Source: Micromonospora parastrephiae
Lineage (GTDB): Bacteria > Actinomycetota > Actinomycetes > Mycobacteriales > Micromonosporaceae
Direction: 5' to 3'
Length of the DNA: 64,000 bases
Assembly (NCBI RefSeq): GCF_016802865.1
Contig: NZ_JAEVHM010000004.1
Span: forward strand, 1 to 64,000
Below are positions 45,519 through 55,693 of this stretch, piece after piece. The position numbers were made by a program, and so were the translations under genes. The stretch's first letter is position 1, and each line of letters opens with the position of its first letter. The notes under the pieces are model-generated. The model worked only from the letters and a program-made list of their open reading frames with translations, did not search any database and was not told the origin of the DNA.

Positions 45519-46772
45519 TCAGTGGCGGCCGACGAAGATCCCGATGCCGTTGGCGACCGCGCGCTCCGTACCGTCGGAGGGGTTGTTGCGGGCGGTGGCC
45601 GCGGCCTGGCCCGGCTCGCGCACCGCGACCGTGCTCGACCCGCCGCCGTCCAGGTTCACCGCGTCGTCCGCGCCGAGCGTGACCATCAGATCGGCCAGCT
45701 CGGCGATCGTGAAGCCGGCGCTGGCCGGGGCGCGGCCCGCCAGCGCGACGAGGTACACCGTCCCGCCGTCGGCGCTGACACCGGCCGAGCTGCGCACCGC
45801 GGCGGTCCTGGTGTCCAGGCCGGCCAGCGGCTCGCCGTCGCGCAGGATCGGCGCGCCGCCGACTGCGAAGTCCAGCTTCGGATGGCCGGCGGAGACCATC
45901 TTCTCCCGCACCGTCACGCGGTCGCCGACCGCGAAATCGTCGAGCGCGTCCGCGCCACCCTCGCGCCCGACCAGCACCTGGGTGTCGGCGGGGATCGCGC
46001 CCGCGCCGGGGATCTGGCCGACCGAGGTCACCACGCCGCCGCGTACGGTCACCTCGTACGTGTGGGTGCTGCACGGGTCACTGCGGCTCGTGTCGCTGCC
46101 GCAGGTCGACCGGACCCGGGAGGCGGCGCCCCACTCGGAGGTGAACAGGCCGACGCCGTCGACCGGAAGCGCGTACTGGTTGAGGCCGCTGAGGGCGACC
46201 GTGCCCCTGCGGCTGCGCACCTCGCCGTCCAGGCTCAGGGTGTCCACCCGCGCCTTGCCGTTCACGCCCACGCCGAACACGTCCCGGGTCGACGTGCCGG
46301 GAGCGAGCCCGGGGCCGAAACGCTGCGCGTTCGGCACCGCGAACTTCAGCTCGTCGCCGTCGGCGATCTCCGGACCCGAGGAGGAGTACGTCGGCGTGAC
46401 GCCGGTGTGGGTCTCACTGTTGTTGAAGAAGTCCCCGTTCACGCCGGCGATGGCGCCCTGCTCGTTCGTCATCGCCGAGACGACCTGTCGCTGCGCGACG
46501 GCGTCGGGGCGCAGCAGATCGAGGGAGACCTTGTTCCCGCGCAGGTCGGCCGTGAGCAGGTAGCCGACGGTGACGCCGCGTGGCGTGTTCACCTCGAACG
46601 AGCCGTACGTGACGCCCGGGGCGAGCTGCTCGGTCGAGGTGACGGTGATCGGGGTGGCCGCCGTGGAGGTGGACGCGGCGGCGTGGGCGGCGCCGGTCGG
46701 CGTCGCGAGAGTGCTCAGCCCCGCGGCGAGCAGCAGCGCCAGACTCGGGCGTACGAGGTTCGATGGCCTCAT
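45519..46772 (-). CDS. Secreted phosphodiester glycosidase (NAGPA-domain) protein
   Basis: A 417-residue exported protein. Signal peptide to AHAA (about residue 31). The NAGPA fold is marked by AIAGVNGDFFN, LDFAVGGAPILRDGEPL, and DDAVNLDGGGSSTVAV (about residue 367). Family members remove alpha-GlcNAc or similar sugars from phosphodiesters; a role in trimming wall teichoic or sugar-phosphate polymers is inferred. ATG 46772 follows gaaaggagc. A single gene between terminators. Confidence 0.87.
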   Translation of the reverse strand: MRPSNLVRPSLALLLAAGLSTLATPTGAAHAAASTSTAATPITVTSTEQLAPGVTYGSFEVNTPRGVTVGYLLTADLRGNKVSLDLLRPDAVAQRQVVSAMTNEQGAIAGVNGDFFNNSETHTGVTPTYSSSGPEIADGDELKFAVPNAQRFGPGLAPGTSTRDVFGVGVNGKARVDTLSLDGEVRSRRGTVALSGLNQYALPVDGVGLFTSEWGAASRVRSTCGSDTSRSDPCSTHTYEVTVRGGVVTSVGQIPGAGAIPADTQVLVGREGGADALDDFAVGDRVTVREKMVSAGHPKLDFAVGGAPILRDGEPLAGLDTRTAAVRSSAGVSADGGTVYLVALAGRAPASAGFTIAELADLMVTLGADDAVNLDGGGSSTVAVREPGQAAATARNNPSDGTERAVANGIGIFVGRH

Positions 46773-46969
46773 TGCCGCTCCTTTCTTGGTGCGATCCGGG
46801 CCTGCGCCGGGATGTTCGAGCCGGACCGGCGGGTGGCCGGCCCGGGATGGGTCTTCCCGGCCAGCCGATCAGGCGGGGGTGAACACCTGTGACGTTCGAC
46901 GTGAACCCTCCACACCTTCTTGATCAACTCACGTTCCCGGAGTGCGGTCGGCCCGGCAACGCGCGTCGG

Positions 46970-46993
46970 GCCGGACGCCCGATGGCGTCCGGC
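46970..46993. terminator. Hairpin downstream of the laccase operon
   Basis: gccggacgcc (46970-46979), loop cgat, ggcgtccggc (46984-46993). It lies 25 bases after the corrected end of the last operon gene. Confidence 0.75.
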
Positions 46994-47017
46994 CGACGTG
47001 ATCAGGCGTTCGAGCGG

Positions 47018-47994
47018 TCAGAGCCGGGCGTCGCCCGCCGCGGTGGCCTCCTGCACCGCCGAGGTACGACGAACCTCCGCCCGCTCGTCGCCAGCGTCCT
47101 CCCGGTCGCGCCGGCGACCCGGGCCGCCCGGTTGGCGGTCGCCGCCGCCTGGTCACCGGTCACGCCACCGCGGATCCGGTTGTTCGCGGCCACCTGGGCG
47201 GCCGGGTCGTTGCCCGTCGCGGTCAACGAACCGTTGATGACGTTGTCGTCGACGGTGACGCCGCCGGTGGTGCTGGTGACGCTGACGTCCGCGCCCCAGT
47301 AGCTGCCGGAGGCGCAACTGTCGAGAGCGCCGTTCGGGCCCAGCTGCACGCCGCCCAGGTTGCCCGCGAACGTGGCCCGACCGCGGACCGCGCTGCCGCA
47401 GACGACACTGCCGGTGGCGCTGTTGAGCACCGACACGGTGCCGTCGACGAACGAGTCGTGCACGTCGGTGTAGTAGGTGCCGGTGCTGCTGAGGTTGCGT
47501 TCGACCTGCGTGCCGCGGTCGAGTCGGACCTCACCGGCGCCGACGGTGACGTGCCCGGCGATCGTCGACGCCTCGGCGAACAGGAAGCTGTCGATGGTCG
47601 CGGAGCCCTTCGGCCGTACGGTCACGGTGCCGGTACGGGCGTCCTTGAGGAAGACGCCGTACCCGCCGGCGGCCAGCACCACCTGGCCGTCGACGGTCGT
47701 GTCGGTGGCGTCGAGGTAGCCGTCGGCGGCGACGCGTACCTCGCCGCTGACGCGCCCACCGGTCACGACGAGATTGCCGCCGGCGGCGACGGTGACGTTG
47801 CCGGTGATCGTGGTGCCGGTCAGCGCGCAGGACTCGCCGGCCGGCACGTACAGGTCGTTGGGCACGGTCACCGCACCGCCGGTGCCGATGCAGTGGGTGA
47901 CCAGGTCGGCGTGGGCGGTGGGCGCCACGGCCAGCACCGAGGCGGCGACGACGGCGCTCACGGTGGCCAGCTTGGCGACGGTACGTCCGGGCAT
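47018..47994 (-). CDS. Secreted repetitive beta-helix-like protein (frame break near C-terminus)
   Basis: About 325 residues. Signal peptide to ADLVTHC (about residue 30), then short repeated units rich in Gly, Thr and Val (TITGNVTVAAGGNLVVTGG, VSGEVRVAADGYL, VDGQVVLAAGGYG, IAGHVTVGAGEVRL), as in a right-handed beta-helix or polymer-forming bactofilin-like protein. A one-base loss near 47100 shifts the frame; correction gives the charged tail EDAGDERAEVRRTSAVQEAT, ending at 47018. ATG 47994 begins MPGRTVAKLA. It lies 32 bases after the cupredoxin gene, so it is probably the operon's last gene. Function unknown. Confidence 0.7.
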
Positions 47995-48026
47995 CGTTGT
48001 ACTCCCTGTCGATGAGATTCGAGGAC

Positions 48027-49553
48027 TCATGCGCCGACGTCCGATCGGGCCGCGGCCCGGACGATGGCGCCCTGCTGCCGCCGGTTGAGCGTTCCGCCGG
48101 TCACCAGTGCGGCGGTGACCGTCTCGACGTGCCGGACGAAGTCGGCGTGGCCGGGGTAGTCGGCGTTTTCGTCGATCAAATCGTTGATGGTGCAGCCGTC
48201 ACCGGCGTCGACGTTGTCGACCCCGGTGTCGTCACCGCCGATGATCACCGTGGCCCGGGTGTCGGAGGCGGGGCAGGCGTCGGTGCCGTCGGCCACCACG
48301 GTGAACGTCGTGGACTGCTCGGCGGAGGCGTTCCCGGCGGCGTCGGTCGCCCGGTACCGCAGGGTGTGTGCGCCCGGGGCGCGGACGGCGACCGGGGCCG
48401 CGTACGCGGTCCAGCCGCCGGTGTCGAGCGCGTACTCGACCGAAGCCACACCCGAGCCGTCGTCGGTGGCGGTGACGGTCACGGTCGCGGCGCCGACGTA
48501 TCCGCCGTCGTCGTTCCGGTCGCCGGTGACCGTGGCGGACACCGTGGGCGGGGTGTCGTCCTCCTCCGTCGGGGCGACGACGGTGAAGTGAGCCATCTGC
48601 TCGGTCGAGGTGTTACCGGCGACGTCCGTCGCCCGGTAGTGCAGCATGTGCGTCCCGACCCCGGTCACCACGATCGGGTTCGCGTACGCGGTGAAGGCGG
48701 CCCCGTCCAGCGCGTACTCGATGGTGGCGACGCCGGACCCGGTGTCGGTGGCGGTCAGCGTGGCGGTCGCCGTACCGATGTAGTTGCCGTCGCCGTCGCG
48801 GTCACCGGCCAGCGCGGCCTTCACCACCGGCGCGGTGGTGTCCTCCTCCCCCGGCTCGACGATCCGGAACGTCACCGAGCCGACCGCGCTGGTGTTGCCG
48901 GCCTGGTCGGTGGCACGGAACTGCACCGAGTGGTCGCCGACCGCGCTCACCTGCACCGGCTGTGTGTACGGCTGGAAGCTGGTGTCGTCGATCTGGTACT
49001 CGACGGTGTCCACACCCGAGTCGGCGTCGGTGGCCGTGACGGTCACCGTGGCCGCACCGACGTAGTTTCCGTCCTGGTCGCGGTCACCCGACACGGCGGC
49101 GGCGACCGTCGGCGCCGTGGTGTCGCCACCTCCCCCGCCGTCGGTGACCACCAGCTCGCCGACCATCTGGCTGTGACCGGGCATCGTGCAGAAGTAGCGG
49201 TACCGGCCCGGGGTCAGCGTCACGGTCGCCTGGTGGCGGCCGTCGTTGGCGTCGAACGGACTGGCCAGGATGTTGAGGGTGACGTCGTGGTTGTAGCCCT
49301 CGGTGCTGGTGTCGAAGGTCAGCGTGTGCGGCATCCCGGAGGTGTTGCCGGTGGCCGTGCTGTTCTCCCAGATGATCGTCGCCGCGCCGGCCACCGCCTG
49401 GGTGGGCGCGGACTTGTAGCGGGTGATGTCGTCGTCGGCGGTCCAGGTCAGCACCTGGTCCTCGACGAGCGGGGCGGCGGTGGCGGGCGTCGCGGCCAAC
49501 GGGATCACCGTGAGCAGCAGCGCCGACAGCGCAGCCGTGAGTCGTCGGATCAT
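48027..49553 (-). CDS. Secreted cupredoxin with three Ig/OmpL47-like repeats and C-terminal CTINDLID module
   Basis: A 508-residue exported protein. Signal peptide to ATPATAAP; a plastocyanin-like copper domain at about 30-140 with ligands in MPHTLTF (His) and YFCTMPGHSQMVG (Cys, His, Met); three near-identical repeats of about 90 residues (each with TVTATDxxSGVxxxEY and RATDxAGNTS); and a final module of about 82 residues (CPASDTR...GCTINDLID...FVRHV) shared with the next protein upstream. It should carry electrons or copper outside the cell, probably with the laccase or sugar dehydrogenase of the same operon. ATG 49553 lies nine bases from the upstream gene's stop. Confidence 0.87.
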   Translation of the reverse strand: MIRRLTAALSALLLTVIPLAATPATAAPLVEDQVLTWTADDDITRYKSAPTQAVAGAATIIWENSTATGNTSGMPHTLTFDTSTEGYNHDVTLNILASPFDANDGRHQATVTLTPGRYRYFCTMPGHSQMVGELVVTDGGGGGDTTAPTVAAAVSGDRDQDGNYVGAATVTVTATDADSGVDTVEYQIDDTSFQPYTQPVQVSAVGDHSVQFRATDQAGNTSAVGSVTFRIVEPGEEDTTAPVVKAALAGDRDGDGNYIGTATATLTATDTGSGVATIEYALDGAAFTAYANPIVVTGVGTHMLHYRATDVAGNTSTEQMAHFTVVAPTEEDDTPPTVSATVTGDRNDDGGYVGAATVTVTATDDGSGVASVEYALDTGGWTAYAAPVAVRAPGAHTLRYRATDAAGNASAEQSTTFTVVADGTDACPASDTRATVIIGGDDTGVDNVDAGDGCTINDLIDENADYPGHADFVRHVETVTAALVTGGTLNRRQQGAIVRAAARSDVGA

Positions 49554-49561
49554 CGTTTCTC

Positions 49562-52500
49562 CTAGAGTTCCCGCACGCGGATGTTGCGGAACTCGGTCAG
49601 GTCGTTGTCGCCGTGGTTCTGCAAACCGATGAAGCCGCTGAGGAACTGCCGCAGGTCGGTCGGCGGGTCGCCGGCCCGGGAGGACTGCTTGCCCGGCGTG
49701 TTGTCGAACTCGTTGATTACCACGCCGTTGCGGATCATCGTGTAGTGCTGACCGACCACGCGGATCTCGTAGTCGTTCCACTCGTTCTTCGGGGTCACGC
49801 CGGCCTGGGCGAGCGGCACCGGATCGAAGTTGTAGACCGAGCCGGTCTTCTGCGGCTCTCCGGTCTCGCCGTCGTAGATCTGGATCTCGTGTCCGCAGTA
49901 GATCGCCATCCAGGCGGCCGAGGTCCGGGCCGATCCGACCGTGCCGCAGCTGCCCGGTGGCCGCTGCTCCAGTGGGGTTCGCAGGTCCGGGAATCGGATG
50001 AAGACGCCGGTGTTGGCCCGGCCGGTGCCCGGCGCGATGTCCCGGAACTGCAGCTTCAGCGAGAAGTCGGCCAGCTCCTTGGTGTGCCAGAGCATGCCCA
50101 TGCCACCGCTGGAGCGCAGCGATCCGTCCGGCTGGATGCTGAACGAACCCGACGGCGCCTGCTGCCAACCGCGCAGCGACTCGGCCGTGCCGTCGAAGAG
50201 CGGCTCGTACCCGGTGCGCCCGTCGCGGCCGATGTCGGACGCGGCGGCCAGGCGGGTGAGCGTGCCCGATTCGCGGGCGCTGAGCAGTTCGTCGTCCTGC
50301 AACGCGCGGGTCACCGCGGTCACGTGCCGGACGAAGGCGTTGTGGTCGGCCCAGGTGCTCTCGTCGTCGATCAGGTCGTTGATCGTGCAGCCCTGCCCCA
50401 CCGTACGGCTGGGCACCCCGGTGTCCGTGTCGCCGAGCCACACCGTGTCCCGGGCGTCCGGCACCGCGCAGCCCACCGTGACCGTGGTCTGCACCGTCGC
50501 CGTCTCACCGTCGGCGTACGTGACGGTCAGCTTCGCGGTGTAGGTCCCGACCCGGGCGTACGTGTGCCGGGGGTCTGCCTCGGTCGACGTGGCGCCGTCG
50601 CCGAACTCCCACCGGTGGCTGACGCCGCCGGACCGGGAGCCGGTGAAGGCGATGGTCAACGGCTTGTTCTGCACGGCCACCGAGGCCGCGGCCGGCGCCG
50701 GGGTGGGCGCGCCACCGGTGTAGGTGATCCGGATCAGCTTCTGGTTGGGGTGCAGGCTGAAGAACCCGCCTCCGTAGTCCAGCAGGTAGAGCGCGCCGTC
50801 CGGGCCGAACTTGGCGTCCATCCAGCTCTGCAGCCGGGTGTCGCCGTTGCCGCCGGGGATGATGGCCCGCAGCGACTCGGCGTACACCGGAGGTGCGGCC
50901 TGCGGCACGCCGGCCGGGTCGACGGTGACCGCGACCCGGTTGGCCGGGTTCGACTGGTCGCCGATGAGCCACTTGCCGTCCCAGTGTTCCGGCCACGCCA
51001 CGCCGCTGGTGGTGTCGACGAGTTCGCGGTGGTAGGTCGGGCCGGACATGATGGCCTGCCCGCCGCCGCGCAGGTACGGCTGCGTGTAGGTGGCGTCCGC
51101 CGCGACGTAGGTCGGGAGGCCGCTGCCGTCGGTCCGCTTCGGGAACACCGGACCACCGCCGCTCGGCGAGTACCAGATCATGTTGTCCCGGGCCGCCGGG
51201 ATGTCCACCAGGCCGGTGTTGCGCGGTGACTCGTTCTTCAGGTTGTCGCAGTCGTACCAGCCGGTCAGCACCTTGGCGTCGGTGTTGCTGCGGTCCCGGT
51301 ACGGCTGCCGGTTGCCCATGCAGTACGGCCAGCCCTGGTTACCCGCCGAGGTGATGATGGTGGCGGTTTCGTACTTGGCCGGGCCCAGGGTGGGGCTGGG
51401 CGCCGACGCGTCCGGGCCGACCCAGCCGGCGGTCAGCCACTGGTGCACCGGGTCGATCTGGAGTCGGGCGATGTTGCGCACGCCCATCACGTAGATCTCC
51501 GGCCGGGTCTTCTCGGTGCCCGGTGGGAACAGGTTGCCCTCCGGGATGGTGTACGTGCCGTCCGACTCCGGGTGGATCCGAATGATCTTGCCGGCGAGGT
51601 CGTTGGTGTTGCCCGACGTACGCCGTGCGTCCTGGAACGAGATCCCCTGGTACTCCTGGGTCCAGTTGTTGCCGGAGTAGCCCTCCGACCCCTCGGAGGA
51701 GTTGTTGTCGCCGGAGCCGACGTAGAGGTTGCCCTTGGCGTCGAACGCCATGCCGCCGCCGGCATGGCAGCAACTGTGGATCTGCACCGGGAACTGCAGC
51801 AGATCCTTGCGGGTCGCCTGGTCGATGGTCTGCGTCGCGCGGTCGTAGGTGAACCGGGAGATGGTGCGCTGCCCGACGCGCTTCACCCGGTCGATCGACT
51901 CGTGCGGCATCCAGTAGACGTAGAGCCAGCCGTTGTCGGCGAACGCGGGGTCGGGCACGATGCCGAGCAGGCCCTCCTCGTTCTTCACCAGCTCGGATCC
52001 GCTGCCCCGGTTGCCCATCACCTTGAGGGTGGTGAGGAGCTTGACCTGCTTGCTGCGCGGATCCCACGAGTGGATGGTGCCGCAGCCGAGGCCGACGTTC
52101 GGGTCGTTCCAGTCCGCGATCGGGCCACTCGGGCAGGCCGCCTTGCCGACGTAGAACACCGTGCCGTCCGGCGCGATGGTGAGCCCGTGCGGCTCCCCGA
52201 TCTGGTCCAGCTGCCCGGTCTGGTTGGCCGCGGTGAGCCGCTCCACCTTGTAGTTCGCGGCGATCGTCGCCTGGCAGTCCCCGCGTACCCGGCCGGTGGT
52301 CCAGTTGAGAGCTCCGGCCAGGTGCGTGCGGAACGCCTCCTCGCCGTAGCTGCCCTCGGTGTGGCCCATGCCGGTGTAGAACGACCGGCCGCCGTCGTAG
52401 TCCCGACACCAGGACACCGGGTGGAAGGGACCGTTGGCGGCGCCCCGGGTCGTAGTGCCGCTCCTCGACCTGGGCGAGGGTGTGCACGGTGCCGATCGGG

Positions 52501-53522
52501 TTCGGGTCCCAGTTCTCCCAGCGGTCCGAGCGGGTGACCGTCAGCGGCAGCGACGCCGTGGCCGGGTGTTTCCGGTCCAGGATGTCGACCACCGCGCGGT
52601 TCACGGCGGGCGGCGGCGGGGCGGTGGTGTTACCGGTGAACAGGCGCAGATCGGCGAGCTGGACCAGCGGTTCGCCGCTGTTGGCGGTGATGTTCAACCG
52701 GTAGCGGGTGAACTCCTGCGGCGTGGCGATGTCGAACCGGCGGGTCTGGAACCGGTCCGGGAAGCTCTGGCCGGTGCGTCGGTCCAGATCGGACCAGTTC
52801 TGCCCGTCCGTGGAGCCCTGCAGGGTCCAGTCCTTCGGGTCGCGCCCGGCGGAGTCGTTGGCCGACGTCAGCGCGTACCCGGTGATCCGCTTGGCGGCGG
52901 CCAGTTCGTACGCCACCCACGCCGTCGGGGTGCGGACCAGCCACTTGGTGTTGGCGTCGCCGTCGGTCAACTTCTCCTTCGTCTCGTTCGGCGCGTTCTC
53001 GCCGCTGGCGGTCACCCGGGCCACCGGTTCGGCCACCGGGATGGCACCCGCCGGGCGGGTGCCGATGAGGCCGGTGAACCAGGTGGAGTCGACCTGGGCG
53101 CGGGCGGCGTCGGCGATGCCGACGAAACCGCCGCCGGCCTTCATGTAGCTCTGCAGCGCCGACTCCTGGTCGCGGTTGAGCGCGGCGCCCGTCGCGGAAA
53201 GAAACACGACGCTGCGGTACGCCGACAGCCCGGCCGTGGTGAACACACCCGGGTCCGTGGTGGTCGTGACATCGATGTCATGACTGGCACCAAGCTGCCG
53301 GATGGTGTCCGCGGCGCGCGAAACCGGGTCCTGCTGCTCGGCCACCGGCCCGTGGAACACCAGGACCGCGGTCTTCGTCTGCTGTGTCGCCGGTGGTGCC
53401 GCGGCTGCGGTACGCGGCGCGGCTCCCGCCGCCGTTGCCGTTGCCGGGATCAGTGTCGCGATGGCCGCTACCGCGGCGAGGGCTCGTCGTACTTTTCTGG
53501 TCATCCCCGTCCCCACTTTCAT
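49562..53522 (-). CDS. Secreted ThuA / F5-8C / sorbosone-dehydrogenase / PKD / DUF1080 megaprotein (one frame break)
   Basis: About 1,320 residues after removing one extra base in the CCCC run at 52443-52446. Order: signal peptide; ThuA-like domain interrupted by an F5/8C module (ALTSANDSAGRDPKDW); a PQQ-type glucose/sorbosone dehydrogenase propeller (GEPHGLTIAPDGTVFYVG, GNLYVGSGDNN); a PKD domain (WEFGDGATST); the CTINDLID module (50228-50471); and a DUF1080 3-ketodisaccharide hydrolase domain (YEPLFDGTAESLRGW). Together these suggest binding, oxidation and cleavage of a glycan. Start ATG 53522 overlaps the laccase stop (TGATG); ATG 53504 with gggg is an alternative. Confidence 0.85.
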
Positions 53523-54526
53523 CAGCTTCCGTGCGTGTGGGTGTGGCCTTGGAACCGGTGGATCGCCTCTTCGGCGCCCGGTGGCATGCTGCCGTCGGCG
53601 TTGCGGACCAGGAAGATCCCGGCCATGCCGCCGTCGGAGTGGGTCTGCACGTGGCAGTGGTACATCCACGCCCCGGGTCCGACGCCTTCTCCGGCCAGCA
53701 CCTGAAAACCGAACGAACTGCCCGGATTGAGGTCCTTGTTGTCGACGACCAGGCTCGGGTCGCTCGGCCCTTCCAGCATCCCGGTGCGGTTGTCCGCCCA
53801 GCGGTGCGCGTGCAGGTGGAAGGTGTGGAAGAGGTTGCCGTGCCCGATGGCGATCCACTCCACCCGCTGGCCCAGGTTCGCCTCGAACATGGGCGTGTCC
53901 GGTGCCATCCGATTGTTGATCATCATGTCGTGGAACACGGCCGTGAACTGCTTCTCCGGCAGGATGTCGCCGCGGCGCCGCACGATCAACGCCCCGTACA
54001 GGCCCTTCGCGACACCGGCGGTGCCGTGGTCGGTGCCCATGGCGTGATCGTGGTAGTGCCAGTAGCCGGCACTGCCCGGCATGAACCGCCGGCCCGCCGC
54101 GGCGAACATCTCCCGGGAGCGCCAGACGTAGGTGCGCGTCTCGCCGGGATTGTTGAACGAGGCGTTGAGCGGGCTGCCGTCTGATTCGGTGCTGTAGTCC
54201 ACCCCGTGCGGATGGATGGACAACCGTTGGTTGGTGGTGTTGACCAGGGTGATCTCCAGGGTGTCACCCTCGTACATCTCCAGCACGGGCCCCGGCACGG
54301 TGGCCTGGCCGGGTGCCAGGCCGTACCCGAACAGGTTGCCGGGCAACTGCTCGGCGTAGATGGTGACCTTCTTCGTGACGCCGGTGGCGGCCCGGGCCGG
54401 GCTGCCTCCGAACGCGGTGTCGAACGCGGGGCTGGACGCGCCCAGCGCTCCGGCGGCGAGCGCGCCGGTGGTGATCAGGGATCGACGGGACAGATGGCGG
54501 TGAGAGCCAACGGCGTGATCGTCCAT
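53522..54526 (-). CDS. Two-domain multicopper oxidase (small laccase type)
   Basis: A 334-residue oxidase. Tat signal RRSLITTGALAAG; copper ligands in SIHPHGVDY, GYWHYHDHAMG, FHTFHLHAHRW and MYHCHVQTHSDGGM. Two cupredoxin domains and the length match trimeric small laccases of actinobacteria. It oxidises phenols or metal ions with oxygen outside the cell. First gene of a minus-strand operon with the ThuA megaprotein (TGATG overlap), cupredoxin and repeat protein. ATG 54526 (MDDHAVGSH). Confidence 0.92.
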   Translation of the reverse strand: MDDHAVGSHRHLSRRSLITTGALAAGALGASSPAFDTAFGGSPARAATGVTKKVTIYAEQLPGNLFGYGLAPGQATVPGPVLEMYEGDTLEITLVNTTNQRLSIHPHGVDYSTESDGSPLNASFNNPGETRTYVWRSREMFAAAGRRFMPGSAGYWHYHDHAMGTDHGTAGVAKGLYGALIVRRRGDILPEKQFTAVFHDMMINNRMAPDTPMFEANLGQRVEWIAIGHGNLFHTFHLHAHRWADNRTGMLEGPSDPSLVVDNKDLNPGSSFGFQVLAGEGVGPGAWMYHCHVQTHSDGGMAGIFLVRNADGSMPPGAEEAIHRFQGHTHTHGS

Positions 54527-54844
54527 GGGTCTCCGTTCCCGACCGGGCGAAGACGCGACGAAGGGCAGGGTGCATCGACCGCCGAGCACGGGGCGGAGGC
54601 ACGACTGAGGGTGAGGCTCGTCGCGGGCTTTGCTCGGAAGACTCAGAACTTTCGGTGGATGACAGCAACTTATGTAATCCATCGACGAAAGTACAGGTCT
54701 GATTGCAAAAAGATTACCTGGACATCACGACGCACTTCGATCGATCATGAACCGGCCCCGACAACCCGCAGGTCACCGCCCTCGTCAGCACACGGCCGTC
54801 CGCCCGTCGGCACCTGCCGGCGGACGGCGTGATCAAGCGGTCTG
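54527..54844. other. Intergenic region upstream of the laccase operon
   Basis: 318 bases, clearly AT-richer at 54640-54730. Contains an inverted repeat ACTTTCG (54648-54654) / CGAAAGT (54686-54692), possibly a regulator site, and the amino-acid ABC terminator (54795-54828). No gene seen. Confidence 0.5.
54795..54828. terminator. Hairpin terminator after the amino-acid ABC operon
   Basis: gccgtccgcc (54795-54804) and ggcggacggc (54819-54828) are fully complementary around a 14-base loop. Confidence 0.8.
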
Positions 54845-55693
54845 TCAGATGGTGTGGCGGCCGTCGGCCGGTAGGCCGGGGGCCTCGGGCGGCTCGGGAG
54901 CCTGGTCGGGCTGACCGAGCTGCGCGACACGGGTCGGGTCGAGGACCCGGGAGAGGAACGCACGGGTCCGTTCGTGCCTGGGCGCGCCGAGCACCTCCTG
55001 CGGCGGCCCCTGCTCGACCACCACCCCGCCGTCCATGAACACCACCCGGTCCGCGACGTCACGGGCGAACGCCATCTCGTGGGTGACCACCATCATCGTC
55101 ATGCCGTCCTCGGCCAGCTTGCGCATGACGGTGAGCACGTCGCCGACCAGTTCCGGGTCGAGCGCGGAGGTCGGCTCGTCGAAGAGCATCAGCTTCGGCT
55201 CCATCGACAGCGATCGGGCGATCGCCGCCCGCTGCTGCTGCCCACCGGAGAGCTGCGCCGGGAACACGTCGGCCTTGTCGGTCAGCCCGACACGCTCCAG
55301 GTTGTCCCGGGCGATCCGCTCGGCCTCGGCGCGACCGCGCCGCAGCACCCGGCGCTGGGCGATGGTGAGGTTGTTCAGCACGGTCAGGTGCGGAAACAGG
55401 TTGAACGACTGGAAGACCATGCCGATGCCACGGCGCACGGCGTCGACCTCGACGTCCGGGTCGGTCATCTCGACGCCGTTCACCCAGATCCGGCCGGCGG
55501 TCGGCTCCTCCAGCAGGTCGACGCAGCGCAGCAGGGTCGACTTACCCGAGCCGGACGGCCCGATGACGCAGACCACCTCGCCCTGACCGACCTCGAAGTC
55601 GATGCCCTTGAGCACTTCGAGCGGCCCGAAGGACTTGTGCAGGTCGCGGATCTCGACGGCGGGGCGGGGTGGCGTGGTCGTCATGCGGGTCAC
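54845..55693 (-). CDS. Polar amino-acid ABC transporter ATPase
   Basis: A 282-residue GlnQ-like ATPase: Walker [15 protein letters not shown]-loop [12 protein letters not shown], signature QLSGGQQQR, Walker [13 protein letters not shown], switch VTHEMAFA. A Pro-rich tail follows residue 255. GTG 55693 overlaps the permease stop (GTGA); ATG 55684 three codons later is an alternative. Last gene of the importer operon. Confidence 0.93.
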   Translation of the reverse strand: MTRMTTTPPRPAVEIRDLHKSFGPLEVLKGIDFEVGQGEVVCVIGPSGSGKSTLLRCVDLLEEPTAGRIWVNGVEMTDPDVEVDAVRRGIGMVFQSFNLFPHLTVLNNLTIAQRRVLRRGRAEAERIARDNLERVGLTDKADVFPAQLSGGQQQRAAIARSLSMEPKLMLFDEPTSALDPELVGDVLTVMRKLAEDGMTMMVVTHEMAFARDVADRVVFMDGGVVVEQGPPQEVLGAPRHERTRAFLSRVLDPTRVAQLGQPDQAPEPPEAPGLPADGRHTI

